Notes: generated by a model from the sequence alone, not told the origin. A stretch of 64,000 nucleotides of DNA from a virus (IMGVR_UViG_3300037961_005010:31578-95577), one strand, 5' to 3'. Shown: positions 37,401 to 46,717, counted from the first letter of the stretch. Numbers and translations: made by a program.

Positions 37401-38351
37401 ATGGCCATAAACCCATATTTTATGAATACAAAAAATCAGCAGGATCTTTATGAAGATATTATCATAGAGTCTGTTAAGATATACGGTCAAGACGTATATT
37501 ATTTACCAAGAGAAACCATTAACTATGATTTAATTTTAAACGAAGATGTTCCATCTCGTTTTTCCTGCGCGTATCGTGTAGAAATGTACATAGATGACAT
37601 TGATGGATTTGCCGGTGAAGGCGACATTTTCACAAAGTTTGGAGTTGAAATAAGAGATGCTGCTACTTTTGTTGTGGCTAGAAGACGTTGGAAGCATACT
37701 GTAACTTCATTACCAGCTGTAATGGGTGACAAAAAATATAGTGAAGATGATCCTGATAAAAATTGCTCATGTGCATGCCCTGATAGACCAAGAGAAGGTG
37801 ATCTAATTTGGCTGCCTATGGCATGTAAATTATTTCAAATAATGCACGTAGAACATGAGGTTCCTTTTTATCAATTAGGAAACTTGCCTACATATAAATT
37901 ACGTTGTGAACTATTTGAATACAATGATGAAGACTTTGATACTGGTATTCCTGGAGTTGATCACGTTGAGAAAGATTATGCTTATACATATGACTTAACA
38001 CTTGACAGTGACGGTGCGGGATTCTGTGTAGGCGAAAATGTTTCTATTGCATTAGCAAGTGGTGTTACATTGTCCGGTGAAGTTTCATGCTGGAACGATT
38101 CATCTAACATCTTAAGTCTAGTACACCTCGGATCCTCTGATGGTAGTTATCAAAATATTGAAACAGTTACAGTAGACAGAGTTGTTGTTGGATCAACTGC
38201 AGATTCTGACGGTAATTTCTCAAGAGTTTCTATTTTCTCAGCTAACGAAGTTCAGAAAATAGATGAGAATGAACAGTCTGAAATCTTTGACGCTAATGAA
38301 GCAGATTTCTTAGACTTTACAGAATCTAACCCATTTGGAGATCCACAGTAA
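37401..38351 (+). CDS. gp14: Neck protein gp14
   Basis: A 316-residue protein opening AINPYFMNTKNQQDLYEDII and YGQDVYYLPRE, typical of T4-type gp14. The N-terminal 190 residues carry the conserved core with a CSCACPDRP cysteine cluster; the C-terminal 100 residues are Asp/Ser-rich and look like a lineage-specific addition. Its TAA overlaps the gp15 start. Partner of gp13 in the head-tail connector. Confidence 0.9.
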   Translation: MAINPYFMNTKNQQDLYEDIIIESVKIYGQDVYYLPRETINYDLILNEDVPSRFSCAYRVEMYIDDIDGFAGEGDIFTKFGVEIRDAATFVVARRRWKHTVTSLPAVMGDKKYSEDDPDKNCSCACPDRPREGDLIWLPMACKLFQIMHVEHEVPFYQLGNLPTYKLRCELFEYNDEDFDTGIPGVDHVEKDYAYTYDLTLDSDGAGFCVGENVSIALASGVTLSGEVSCWNDSSNILSLVHLGSSDGSYQNIETVTVDRVVVGSTADSDGNFSRVSIFSANEVQKIDENEQSEIFDANEADFLDFTESNPFGDPQ

Positions 38352-39109
38352 TGTTTACTTATTTTTATCATCAGCGGGTTAGAAAAACAGTATCTATTTT
38401 TGGTTCTCTGTTTAACAACATTTATGTTTTAAGAAGAAAATCTGATGGCTCTACGGCTAGTCAGATAAAGGTACCTTTAGCTTATGCACCAAAAGACAAG
38501 TACACCGCAAGATTAAATTCAAATCCAGATTTATATAGTGATCAGAAAGTAGCTTTAAAGTTACCTAGAATGTCGTTTGAAATAACAAGTATACAATACG
38601 ACGCTGAAAGAAAATTACCTAAGATAAACAATTTTAAAATTACTGCATCTGATACCACTGCTTCTAAATTTTTTACACCGGCGCCATACTTGTTAGGATT
38701 TCAAGTAAACATATATGCTAAAACGCAAGATGACGCGTTACAAATTGTTGAACAAATACTTCCATATTTTAATCCACAGTATACGTTATCAATGAAACCT
38801 TTTACTGATTATCCTACAGTAAGAGAAGACATATCAATAACAATACAAGGTGTTTCTTTTAGCGATGATTATGAAGGACCTGTTGAGCAAAGAAGAACGA
38901 TAATATATACTCTTGATTTTGAAATGAGAACTAATTTCTTTGGACCAATAAATGATCAAGATCTCATAGATGAAGTAATATCGGATTTGCATGTTATTTC
39001 AGATTCAGATGGAAGAGTTGAAACAATAACTACAACACCTACACCTGTTGGTGTAGGACCAGATAGCGATTATGGATTTAATAATGAAATAGAGACGTAC
39101 TATGAATGA
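38351..39109 (+). CDS. gp15: Tail sheath stabiliser / terminator gp15
   Basis: A 252-residue protein. FTYFYHQRVRKTVSIFGSLF and YAPKDKYTARL are characteristic of gp15, the ring that caps the tail tube and sheath and joins the neck. Length is close to T4 gp15 (272). It sits between gp14 and the terminase genes as in T4, and its end overlaps the gp16 start. Confidence 0.9.
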   Translation: MFTYFYHQRVRKTVSIFGSLFNNIYVLRRKSDGSTASQIKVPLAYAPKDKYTARLNSNPDLYSDQKVALKLPRMSFEITSIQYDAERKLPKINNFKITASDTTASKFFTPAPYLLGFQVNIYAKTQDDALQIVEQILPYFNPQYTLSMKPFTDYPTVREDISITIQGVSFSDDYEGPVEQRRTIIYTLDFEMRTNFFGPINDQDLIDEVISDLHVISDSDGRVETITTTPTPVGVGPDSDYGFNNEIETYYE

Positions 39110-39479
39110 TTCAGATACAAAAGCTGCAGATGATTTTGAATACACTAGACAAATTTATCATGAACTTATAGCTAAAGGCACAGATGCTTTAGATGATATG
39201 GCTGAAGTCGCTAGACAGTCAGAGCATCCTAGAGCTTTTGAAGTTCTAGCTACTATGATAAAATCTGTAGCCGATGTAAACGGAGATTTAATTTCTTTAC
39301 ACAATAAGAAAAAAAATTACTATAAACCTGATCCTAAAGCGTTACCGAGTGGTGTAACAACTAATAATTTATTTGTAGGTTCTACAACAGAACTTCAAAG
39401 AATGTTGAAAGATGCGAGAGAAGAAGTCGACAATGTAATAGACATAACAGACAGAATACATGATGAATCAAACAAATGA
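39102..39479 (+). CDS. gp16: Small terminase subunit gp16
   Basis: A 125-residue, largely helical protein immediately before the large terminase and overlapping it. LIAKGTDALDDMAEVARQSE and AFEVLATMIKSVADVN match the central oligomerisation helices of T4-type gp16; the ends are shorter than in T4 (164 residues). It recognises DNA and regulates gp17 in packaging. Confidence 0.85.
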   Translation: MNDSDTKAADDFEYTRQIYHELIAKGTDALDDMAEVARQSEHPRAFEVLATMIKSVADVNGDLISLHNKKKNYYKPDPKALPSGVTTNNLFVGSTTELQRMLKDAREEVDNVIDITDRIHDESNK

Positions 39480-41061
39480 AAGTTACTTAGGAAATCCAAA
39501 CATTAAAAAAGATGGAATTGTTCAGAATTGGGAACCTGAACAAGTAACCGAGTACGCCAAGTGCATGGCGGATCCAGTCTTTTTTGCAAAAAAATATTGC
39601 AAAGTTATATCACTAGATTCAGGCTTAGTTCCTTTTGAGCTATATCCATATCAAGAAAAAATGTTTGAGCAGTTTAACTCGAATAGATTTAATATAGTTC
39701 TAGCCTGTAGACAGTCAGGCAAATCCATATCTTCAGTTGCATATATCCTATGGTACGCAATTTTTAATCCTGAGCAAACTGTAGTAGTACTTGCCAACAA
39801 AGGCGCGACAGCTCGAGAGATGATTGCCAGAATCACTCTAATGCTCGAGAATTTACCTTTCTTTTTGCAGCCAGGGTGTAAGTCAGTTAACAAAGGGTCA
39901 TTAGAATTTAGTAATAATTCTAAAATAGTTTCAGCCTCTACCTCTGGATCTTCTATAAGAGGTATGTCAGTTAATCTTCTTTATTTAGATGAGTTTGCTT
40001 TTGTTGAAAGAGCAGGCGAGTTTTACACATCTACATATCCAGTTGTTTCTGCTGGTAAAGACACTAAAGTTATTATTACTTCTACAGCAAATGGCATAGG
40101 AAATATATTTCACAAGATATGGGAGGGTGCTGTTCAAGGAACAAATGAATATCAACCGTTTAGAGTTGATTGGTGGGATGTACCTGGTAGAGATGAAGAG
40201 TGGAAAACCCAAACTATTGCTAATACTTCTCAAATACAATTTGATCAAGAATTTGGTAATACTTTTTTTGGGACAGGCGATACTTTAATAAACGCCGATA
40301 CATTATTATCTTTAAGAAGAAAAGATTATAAATTAATTACTAATGAAGGTGTAAAAATATACGAAGAAGCTGATCCAAAACATAACTATGTTATGTTGGT
40401 AGACGTTGCGAAAGGAAGAGGACAGGATTATAGTACATTTAATGTGATCGATATTAGCTCTACGCCGTTTAAACAGGTCGCCGTCTATCGCGATAACCTT
40501 ATCTCTCCATTACTCTTCCCAAATATTATTTATAAAATTGCGACTTCTTACAATCAAGCTATGGTTGTTGTAGAATCAAATGATGCAGGGCAAGTTGTGT
40601 GTAATGGATTATATCACGATTTAGAATATGAAAACATGTTCGTGGAATCTACTATAAAAGCGGATTCCTTAGGCATTAACATGACTAGGAAAGTAAAGAG
40701 AATAGGTTGTTCAGGAATAAAAGATTTATTAGAAGAGAAAAAACTAGATATTGTAGATGAAGATACTATTTTAGAAATATCTACATTTATATCTAAAGGT
40801 CAATCATATGAAGCGTCAGATGGAAACCACGACGATTTAATGATGAATCTTGTGCTGTTTGGTTACTTTATAGGAACAGTTTATTTTGGTGAACTTACAG
40901 ATGTAAATATAAAGCAAATGTTGTTTGAACAAAGAATGGAAGAAATTGAAAGAGAAACTGTACCATTTGGTTTTTATGACAATGGATTAGAAGAACAAAA
41001 AGAGAAACCTGATGATCCTTGGTCTTTAGAAACTGAAGGTGACATATATGTCAATTTTTAA
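39460..41061 (+). CDS. gp17: Large terminase gp17 (ATPase and nuclease)
   Basis: A 533-residue packaging motor. ATPase motifs: Walker A ACRQSGKS (82-89) and Walker B LLYLDEFA (173-180) with catalytic Glu178. Nuclease domain acidic residues: Asp315 (VMLVDVAKGRG), Glu372 (VVVESND) and Asp457/458 (NHDDLMM). All expected catalytic residues are present. Two ATGs stand in tandem at 39460 and 39463; the first is used here. It cuts concatemers and pumps DNA into the prohead through gp20. Confidence 0.95.
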   Translation: MMNQTNESYLGNPNIKKDGIVQNWEPEQVTEYAKCMADPVFFAKKYCKVISLDSGLVPFELYPYQEKMFEQFNSNRFNIVLACRQSGKSISSVAYILWYAIFNPEQTVVVLANKGATAREMIARITLMLENLPFFLQPGCKSVNKGSLEFSNNSKIVSASTSGSSIRGMSVNLLYLDEFAFVERAGEFYTSTYPVVSAGKDTKVIITSTANGIGNIFHKIWEGAVQGTNEYQPFRVDWWDVPGRDEEWKTQTIANTSQIQFDQEFGNTFFGTGDTLINADTLLSLRRKDYKLITNEGVKIYEEADPKHNYVMLVDVAKGRGQDYSTFNVIDISSTPFKQVAVYRDNLISPLLFPNIIYKIATSYNQAMVVVESNDAGQVVCNGLYHDLEYENMFVESTIKADSLGINMTRKVKRIGCSGIKDLLEEKKLDIVDEDTILEISTFISKGQSYEASDGNHDDLMMNLVLFGYFIGTVYFGELTDVNIKQMLFEQRMEEIERETVPFGFYDNGLEEQKEKPDDPWSLETEGDIYVNF

Positions 41062-41066
41062 AAAAT

Positions 41067-41074
41067 TATAAATA
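41067..41074 (+). promoter_or_regulatory. T4-type late promoter element TATAAATA
   Basis: Exact TATAAATA five bases after the gp17 stop and 65 bases before the gp18 ATG, a longer leader than at the other late elements. The leader ends with an AAGGAAGAG ribosome site. Confidence 0.7.
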
Positions 41075-41138
41075 GTTATAATTGAAAAACCGTATTATGT
41101 TAAACTTATAATTGCTTTAATGGAAAAGGAAGAGACAC

Positions 41139-42773
41139 ATGGCAGTAAATCCATCAGCGTCTCCGGCAGTTGTCGTAAGAGAAGTAGATCTTACTAGCGT
41201 TGTCCCAGGAATTACCACACCTGCAGGTGGATTTGTTGGTAATTTTAGTTGGGGTCCCGCTCAAGAATTGACACTCGTATCAAACGAAACCGGACTCGTC
41301 AGCACATTCGGCACACCAACAACGTCGAATAATATTGACTTCCATTCTGCTGCTTACTTCTTAAGATATTCAAATGATCTATACGTAGTAAGAGAGCTAG
41401 GAAGTTCTGCTGCAAACGCCTTCGATTCAGACGCGGCGTCGGCAGCTCCACTTGTCAAAAACTCAACAGATTTTGACAATCAACAGTCAAACCTAGAGTC
41501 AGACGGACATACTTGGATCGCCAAGTACGCAGGAACACTAGGTAATTCAATAAAAGTATCAGTTTGTACACAATCAGCATCAGACTCAGACTTTGATAAT
41601 TGGGCACATGTTGCAGAATTTGATGCAGCGCCTGATTCAAACGAAGTACACGTAGCTATCGTTGATGAAGATGGTGATTTATCAGGCACAGCTGGTACAG
41701 TTTTAGAAACATTCCCATTTTTATCTACAACAGTAGGTGCTAAAAATGCAGATGGTTCAACAAACTATGCAAAAACAGTTATTAATAATAACTCATCATA
41801 TGTATGGTCAATTGGAGATCTAGACAGTACAGCAGACACATCATTAACAGCTGGTCATAATGGAGGAGCACTAGGCACTTCACACATTGCCACTGGTTTT
41901 GATCTAATGGAAGATCCTAATACTGTAACTGTAGATTTTTTAATTGCTCCAGGAATGTCAACTTCTACAGATCAAGCTACTGTAGTAAATGATTTAGTTA
42001 CAATTGCAGGTACAACTCGTAAAGATTGTGTTGCAGTTACTTCACCTAACAGAGCAGCTGTTGTTAACAACGCTGGTTCTGAAGTAACATCCATAACATC
42101 AGGAATATCTACATTTACTAGATCTTCATATCTGATTGTAGATGGAAACTACTTAAAGGTATATGATAAGTACAACGATAAGTACATACATATTCCTGCA
42201 GCTTCTTCAACAGCAGGTATCATGGCAGCTTCTCATGTAAATGCAGCTCCGTGGTTCTCACCAGCTGGAACTCGAAGAGGACAATATTTAGGTGTAACTT
42301 CATTAACATATGATGCCAATAAAGCTAATAGAGATACTCTATATAAAGCAGGTGTAAATCCAATATCAAATATACCAGGACAAGGTATTCTGTTATATGG
42401 TGATAAAACACACCTAGCAAGACCGTCTGCTTTCGATAGAATAAACGTTCGTAGATTGTTCTTGTCAATAGAAAGAGCTATTTCTGAAGCTGCTAAAGCT
42501 GTTATCTTTGAGTTCAATGATGAATTCACAAGAGCAGAGTTTAGTGGAATAGTAGAACCATTCTTGAGAGAAATCCAAGGCGCTCGAGGCATCACCGACT
42601 TCCGTGTAGTTTGCGATGAAACAAACAACACAGCGGCAGTCATCGACCGAAACGAACTTGTTGCAGACATCTTTATCAAGCCCGCACGTTCAGTAAACTA
42701 CGTAACTCTTAATTTCGTAGCTGTAAGAACAGGTGTTGAGTTTGAAGAAGTTGTTGGCGCAGCAACAATATAG
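41139..42773 (+). CDS. gp18: Contractile tail sheath protein gp18
   Basis: A 544-residue protein. The N-terminus (SPAVVVREVDLTSVVPGITT, then GGFVGNFSWGPA) and the C-terminal half (RINVRRLFLSIERAISEAAK, ARGITDFRVVCDETNN) are the conserved sheath segments that form the inner core of the contractile tube. It is shorter than T4 gp18 (659), lacking part of the protruding domains, as is usual in marine relatives. Followed by the tail tube gene. Confidence 0.95.
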   Translation: MAVNPSASPAVVVREVDLTSVVPGITTPAGGFVGNFSWGPAQELTLVSNETGLVSTFGTPTTSNNIDFHSAAYFLRYSNDLYVVRELGSSAANAFDSDAASAAPLVKNSTDFDNQQSNLESDGHTWIAKYAGTLGNSIKVSVCTQSASDSDFDNWAHVAEFDAAPDSNEVHVAIVDEDGDLSGTAGTVLETFPFLSTTVGAKNADGSTNYAKTVINNNSSYVWSIGDLDSTADTSLTAGHNGGALGTSHIATGFDLMEDPNTVTVDFLIAPGMSTSTDQATVVNDLVTIAGTTRKDCVAVTSPNRAAVVNNAGSEVTSITSGISTFTRSSYLIVDGNYLKVYDKYNDKYIHIPAASSTAGIMAASHVNAAPWFSPAGTRRGQYLGVTSLTYDANKANRDTLYKAGVNPISNIPGQGILLYGDKTHLARPSAFDRINVRRLFLSIERAISEAAKAVIFEFNDEFTRAEFSGIVEPFLREIQGARGITDFRVVCDETNNTAAVIDRNELVADIFIKPARSVNYVTLNFVAVRTGVEFEEVVGAATI

Positions 42774-42793
42774 TAGCACTGAGGAGATAAAAA

Positions 42794-43327
42794 ATGGCTA
42801 TTCTTAGAGTAGATGATTTCAAAGCTGCCTTAAAAGGTGGCGGTGCTAGACCAAATCTGTTTCAGGCAACTATTACGTTTCCTGTGGCAGCTAACGCTGG
42901 TGGCGACATAGGCCTTACAACATTTATGTGTAAAGCTGCTCAGTTACCTGCATCTGTAATGTCCCCTATTCCTGTAGGTTTTAGAGGACGTCAGATTCAA
43001 GTTGCAGGTGATAGAGTTTTCGAACCATGGGTAGTTAATATCATTAATGATACTGACTTCACAGTTCGTAACTCAATGGAGCGTTGGATGAATTCAATAA
43101 ATGCACATTCTGCAAATACTGGACTAACTAATCCTGCATCATATCAATCAGATATGTATGTAGATCAATTAGACAAAGATGGAACAGTGTTGAAGAAATA
43201 TGCGTTTAGAGGTGCATTCCCAACAAATGTTGCAGCTATTGATCTAGCATATGACATAAACGATACTATCGAAGAGTTTGCGGTAGAGTTCCAAGTACAA
43301 TACTGGGAAGCAATTACTACTACGTAA
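42794..43327 (+). CDS. gp19: Tail tube protein gp19
   Basis: A 177-residue protein with the tube-protein fold signatures ARPNLFQATITFP, CKAAQLPASVMSPIPVGFRG and GDRVFEPWVVNIINDTDF. It forms the inner tube inside the gp18 sheath. Length matches T4 gp19 (163). GAGGAG stands ten bases before the ATG, and a perfect hairpin follows the stop. Confidence 0.95.
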   Translation: MAILRVDDFKAALKGGGARPNLFQATITFPVAANAGGDIGLTTFMCKAAQLPASVMSPIPVGFRGRQIQVAGDRVFEPWVVNIINDTDFTVRNSMERWMNSINAHSANTGLTNPASYQSDMYVDQLDKDGTVLKKYAFRGAFPTNVAAIDLAYDINDTIEEFAVEFQVQYWEAITTT

Positions 43328-43333
43328 ACGTTG

Positions 43334-43341
43334 AATAAATA
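43334..43341 (+). promoter_or_regulatory. Possible late promoter element (AATAAATA)
   Basis: Differs from the exact TATAAATA by one base and keeps the ATAAATA core used by marine T4-like phages. It ends 53 bases before the gp20 ATG and a hairpin lies in the resulting leader. Confidence 0.5.
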
Positions 43342-43347
43342 ATAGAA

Positions 43348-43369
43348 TGGAGGGAAGAAATTCCCTCCA
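43348..43369 (+). other. Perfect 9-bp hairpin with GAAA tetraloop between gp19 and gp20
   Basis: TGGAGGGAA (43348-43356) pairs with TTCCCTCCA (43361-43369) across a GAAA loop, a stable GNRA tetraloop. There is no T run directly after it (only GTTTT about 10 bases later), so it is a poor terminator and may instead protect or space the gp19 transcript. Confidence 0.6.
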
Positions 43370-43393
43370 CTCATCACGTTTTAAGGAATTATC

Positions 43394-44896
43394 ATGGCAG
43401 AAGATAATAGTATAAAATTATTCGGTTTCGAAATAAAAAGAAGTTCAGAAATCGAAAAAGAAAAGAAGAAAAGAGTTTCAATCGTTCCTCCTACCGATGA
43501 GGATGGTGCTGGATATGTTACTCAAACTGCCGCTGGACATTACGGACAATACGTTGATATTAATGGTGATCAAGCAAAAGATAATCATCAATTAATAGTG
43601 AAGTATAGAGGTATAGCTATGCATCCTGAAGTGGACATGGCTATTGAAGATATTGTTAATGAATCTATAGTAACAGGTGGCATAGATAAACAAATAGAAA
43701 TTGTTTTAGATAAAGTTAAAGCCCCTCAGAATATAAAAAACAGAATAGCTGAAGAGTTTGAAACAATTTTAAACTTACTTAATTTCGGAGAAAATGGACA
43801 CGACATTTTTAGAAGATGGTATGTTGATGGAAGACTTTATCATCACCTTGTAGTAAATGAATCAAATCCTAAAGCTGGTATTCAAGAAGTTAGATACATT
43901 GATGCTATCAAAATTAGAAAAGTAAAAGAAGTAAAATCTAGAAGAGATCAAGCTACTGGTGCTACAATAGTTGATAAAGTAGATGAGTATTTCATATATC
44001 AAGAAAAACCTGGAAAACAAAACACTGGAGTAAAGATTACTTCAGACTCTATTAGTTACGTAACATCTGGTTTATTAGATGGTAACCGTAAAAAAGTAAT
44101 TTCTCATTTACATAAAGCAATTAAACCTGTAAATCAATTAAGAATGATGGAAGATTCATTAGTTATTTACAGATTGGCAAGAGCGCCAGAGAGAAGAATT
44201 TTTTATATTGATGTAGGCAATTTACCAAAAGGTAAAGCTGAAGAGTACATGACTAACATCATGGCTAAGTATCGAAATAAACTCGTTTATGATGCAGATA
44301 CTGGTAATATAAAAGATGATCGTAAACATATGTCTATGCTTGAAGATTTCTGGCTGCCTAGAAAAGAAGGTGGCCGTGGTACAGAAATTTCAACTTTACC
44401 AGGTGGAGAAAATCTAGGACAGATAGAAGATATAATTTATTTTCAAAAAAGAGTTTATAGAGCTCTAAATGTTCCAGTAAACAGATTAGAACAAGAGTCA
44501 GGTTTTAACTTAGGTAGAACTACTGAGATTTCTAGAGATGAAATAAAATTTCAGAAATTTGTAGATAGGTTAAGAAATAGATTTTCACATTTGTTCTTAG
44601 GAATTCTTAAAAAACAACTTATTCTTAAGAATGTTATTACTGAAGATGATTGGGAATCATGGAAATATGATTTAATGATTGATTATGCTCAAGATAATCA
44701 TTTTTCTGAGTTAAAAGATCAAGAAATATTAAGAGAAAGACTACAGTCTTTAGATCAGGTTGTACAGTATGTTGGAGAGTACTTCTCAAAAGAGTGGGTT
44801 ATGAAGAACATATTAAAGTATAGTGAAGATGACATAAAGGACATCGAAGGACAAATAGATCAAGAGCCAGAACCTGAACCTAGAGATAATAATTAA
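43394..44896 (+). CDS. gp20: Portal vertex protein gp20
   Basis: A 500-residue protein. VKYRGIAMHPEVDMAIEDIV, the YRLARAPERRIFYIDVGNLP block and GRGTEISTLPGGENLGQIED are hallmark gp20 sequences, the last of which is widely used as a marker for T4-like phages. Twelve copies form the DNA entry portal and the initiator of head assembly. The acidic C-terminus (EGQIDQEPEPEP) is normal. Confidence 0.95.
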   Translation: MAEDNSIKLFGFEIKRSSEIEKEKKKRVSIVPPTDEDGAGYVTQTAAGHYGQYVDINGDQAKDNHQLIVKYRGIAMHPEVDMAIEDIVNESIVTGGIDKQIEIVLDKVKAPQNIKNRIAEEFETILNLLNFGENGHDIFRRWYVDGRLYHHLVVNESNPKAGIQEVRYIDAIKIRKVKEVKSRRDQATGATIVDKVDEYFIYQEKPGKQNTGVKITSDSISYVTSGLLDGNRKKVISHLHKAIKPVNQLRMMEDSLVIYRLARAPERRIFYIDVGNLPKGKAEEYMTNIMAKYRNKLVYDADTGNIKDDRKHMSMLEDFWLPRKEGGRGTEISTLPGGENLGQIEDIIYFQKRVYRALNVPVNRLEQESGFNLGRTTEISRDEIKFQKFVDRLRNRFSHLFLGILKKQLILKNVITEDDWESWKYDLMIDYAQDNHFSELKDQEILRERLQSLDQVVQYVGEYFSKEWVMKNILKYSEDDIKDIEGQIDQEPEPEPRDNN

Positions 44897-44904
44897 AATA
44901 AATT

Positions 44905-45486
44905 ATGAGTGATATTGTTAGATATAGAACTGACACTGGCGCTACAGGGACAGTTGGTAATAATACTTTACTAACTTTAAACTATGATGTCAGTTACATT
45001 GAGTTTGCAGCTGAGTTATATACACCAGAAGATCCTTTACATGTTAGAGGATGGTTTTCAGACGTTGTACACTTCAATGGTTTTCATTTATCATTACAAT
45101 ATAACTTAAGAGTATATTTAAATCAGGGTGACACAGACACAATACAAATTACTACTGGTACTGCAAAAAGTATCAATAATTTAGTTAATGGACAATTTTT
45201 AAGACTTGATGAAGAAATTACATTTAACGTAACTAGAGAAGTCTTTACACCTGAAGATTCAGATTCTTCTGACGTAGTAATTGATTCAGACGTGCTACCC
45301 ATAAATACTGATTTTGGTATCACCTCTACTGTGCTAAGCATAGTAGACTCTGATTATGTAAACGCTAGATCTGATGCTGGAATAGGACTTGACTCTGCGG
45401 CAATAATTAATCTTATAGATTCTGATTATGTTGAGAATAGAGTTACAGATATTAGTGGTGAAGCACCTTATTCAGATAGTACATAA
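44905..45486 (+). CDS. Unknown protein in the head operon with fibre-type Asp-Ser repeats
   Basis: A 193-residue protein between gp20 and gp67. Residues 1-115 predict a beta sandwich (YIEFAAELYTPEDP, FHLSLQYNLRVYLNQGDTDT). The C-terminal 60 residues contain two copies of the linker repeat of the propeller adhesins (VLSIVDSDYVNARSDAGIG; LDSAAIINLIDSDYVENRV). This places a fibre-stalk module inside the head gene cluster, so the product may be a head decoration or whisker-like fibre. That role is inference. Confidence 0.6.
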   Translation: MSDIVRYRTDTGATGTVGNNTLLTLNYDVSYIEFAAELYTPEDPLHVRGWFSDVVHFNGFHLSLQYNLRVYLNQGDTDTIQITTGTAKSINNLVNGQFLRLDEEITFNVTREVFTPEDSDSSDVVIDSDVLPINTDFGITSTVLSIVDSDYVNARSDAGIGLDSAAIINLIDSDYVENRVTDISGEAPYSDST

Positions 45487-45514
45487 TAAAAATGCACGTG
45501 AAAATATTATTTTA

Positions 45515-45522
45515 TATAAATA
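45515..45522 (+). promoter_or_regulatory. T4-type late promoter element TATAAATA
   Basis: Exact TATAAATA ending 21 bases before the gp67 ATG, in front of the prohead core, protease, scaffold and capsid genes. Confidence 0.8.
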
Positions 45523-45542
45523 AATCCAAGTAGGAGAAAAAA

Positions 45543-45881
45543 ATGGCGAATATTGAAAATTTTATTAATGCAATGATTGATCAAAATCACGCTCAATCTG
45601 GCAATATGTTTAATGACATCATCAGTCAAAAAGTTGGTGATGCGTTAGAAGCTGAAAAGATAGCAGTTGCTGGACAAATATTTAATGGTGAAGATGATGC
45701 CGAATATGACAACGATGCAGTGTCAGACGAAGATTTAGCCGCGGCGGCAGCTGAAGTTGCCGATGAAGACGGGTTAGATGAGTTAGATATGGAAGTTGAT
45801 GACATTGAAGATGTAACAGACGAAGTAGCAGAAGATGATCCTGTTGCTGATGTTGAAGAGTTGGCAGATGAAGAAGTTTGA
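45543..45881 (+). CDS. gp67: Prohead core protein gp67
   Basis: A 112-residue protein with a helical N-terminus (NFINAMIDQNHAQSGNMFND) and an extremely acidic C-terminal half (DEDLAAAAAEVADEDG, EVDDIEDVTDEVAEDD). This pattern, directly upstream of gp68, gp21, gp22 and gp23, identifies gp67, an internal scaffold component that the gp21 protease degrades during head maturation. The GGAGAAAAAA ribosome site is strong. Confidence 0.85.
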   Translation: MANIENFINAMIDQNHAQSGNMFNDIISQKVGDALEAEKIAVAGQIFNGEDDAEYDNDAVSDEDLAAAAAEVADEDGLDELDMEVDDIEDVTDEVAEDDPVADVEELADEEV

Positions 45882-46056
45882 GGAACTACGTGAAAATGTA
45901 GTTTTTAATAAAAAGATTGGCAGGGTTCCTGTCAAGATTATAAAAAAAGGTAACAAGTTTGAAACCCATATAGATGGAGACAAACTTGATTCTTATGCTT
46001 CTAAAGCAGAAGCTGAAAAAATGGCGAAGGAATTCGTCAAACAATATAAAGGTTAA
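45868..46056 (+). CDS. gp68: Prohead core protein gp68-like
   Basis: The start is the ATG at 45868 (MKKFEELRENVVFNKKIGRV), overlapping the acidic end of gp67 by 14 bases. A longer upstream frame is hydrophobic and implausible. The 62-residue basic product (pairs of Lys throughout, HIDGDKLDSYASKAEAEKMA) has the size and position of marine gp68-type proteins, shorter than T4 gp68 (141). Its charge complements acidic gp67. Confidence 0.65.
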   Translation: MKKFEELRENVVFNKKIGRVPVKIIKKGNKFETHIDGDKLDSYASKAEAEKMAKEFVKQYKG

Positions 46057-46060
46057 AACA

Positions 46061-46717
46061 ATGAAGCTTATTGCAGAATATTTAGACAACGAAATAAACG
46101 TAATAACCGAAGCTAAAGAAGGCGGCGGGAAAGATCATTTCATTGAAGGTATATTCGCACAAGCTGAAGGTAAAAATCGTAACGGTAGAATTTATGAAAA
46201 AGCTATTATGGAAAAAGCTGTTGATAAATACGTTAACGAACAAGTTTCCCAGAACAGAGCGGTAGGAGAGTTAAATCATCCTGATGGACCGACTGTAAAT
46301 CTGGACAAAGTATCTCATCGCATTACGGAAATGAAATGGAATGGAAATAATGTGATGGGGAAAGCGCTTATTCTAGACACTCCTAACGGCAAGATCGTTA
46401 AAGGCTTACTTGATGGTGGTGTTCAACTAGGCGTTTCAACTCGTGGTATGGGTACTCTCGAACAGCGTGGCAACGCAATGTACGTCAAAGACGACTTTAT
46501 TCTTAACACAGTAGATATTGTGCAAGATCCATCCGCACCTGACGCTTTTGTCAATGGGATAATGGAAGGTGTTGAATGGGTTTGGAATAACGGTGTTATC
46601 GAAGCTCGAGAAATTGAAAGAATGGAGACTGAAATTAAAAAAGCTCCTCGTCCTGATCTCTATGAGACTCAGGTTCGTGAGTTCAAAAATTTCCTCTCGT
46701 TACTGAAAAACAAATAA
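46061..46717 (+). CDS. gp21: Prohead core protease gp21
   Basis: The ATG at 46061 (MKLIAEYLDNEINVITEAK) is chosen over a longer upstream frame that overlaps gp68. The 218-residue protein has the catalytic His73 in ELNHPDG and the nucleophile Ser126 in GVSTRGMG, the conserved pair of T4-type prohead proteases. Length matches T4 gp21 (212). It cleaves gp67, gp68, gp22 and the gp23 N-terminus after (L/I)-x-Glu sites. Confidence 0.9.
   Translation: MKLIAEYLDNEINVITEAKEGGGKDHFIEGIFAQAEGKNRNGRIYEKAIMEKAVDKYVNEQVSQNRAVGELNHPDGPTVNLDKVSHRITEMKWNGNNVMGKALILDTPNGKIVKGLLDGGVQLGVSTRGMGTLEQRGNAMYVKDDFILNTVDIVQDPSAPDAFVNGIMEGVEWVWNNGVIEAREIERMETEIKKAPRPDLYETQVREFKNFLSLLKNK

Noticed and set aside
42233-42679. 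148-residue minus-strand frame inside gp18
   Set aside because: It lies wholly within the conserved sheath core on the other strand and shows no recognisable protein features.
45835-45867. Longer N-terminus for the gp68-like gene
   Set aside because: The extra residues are a hydrophobic shadow of the acidic gp67 end, and the ATG at 45868 begins the recognisable protein.
45974-46060. Longer N-terminus for the gp21 protease
   Set aside because: It overlaps gp68 in another frame and lacks family similarity; the ATG at 46061 gives the expected protease length.
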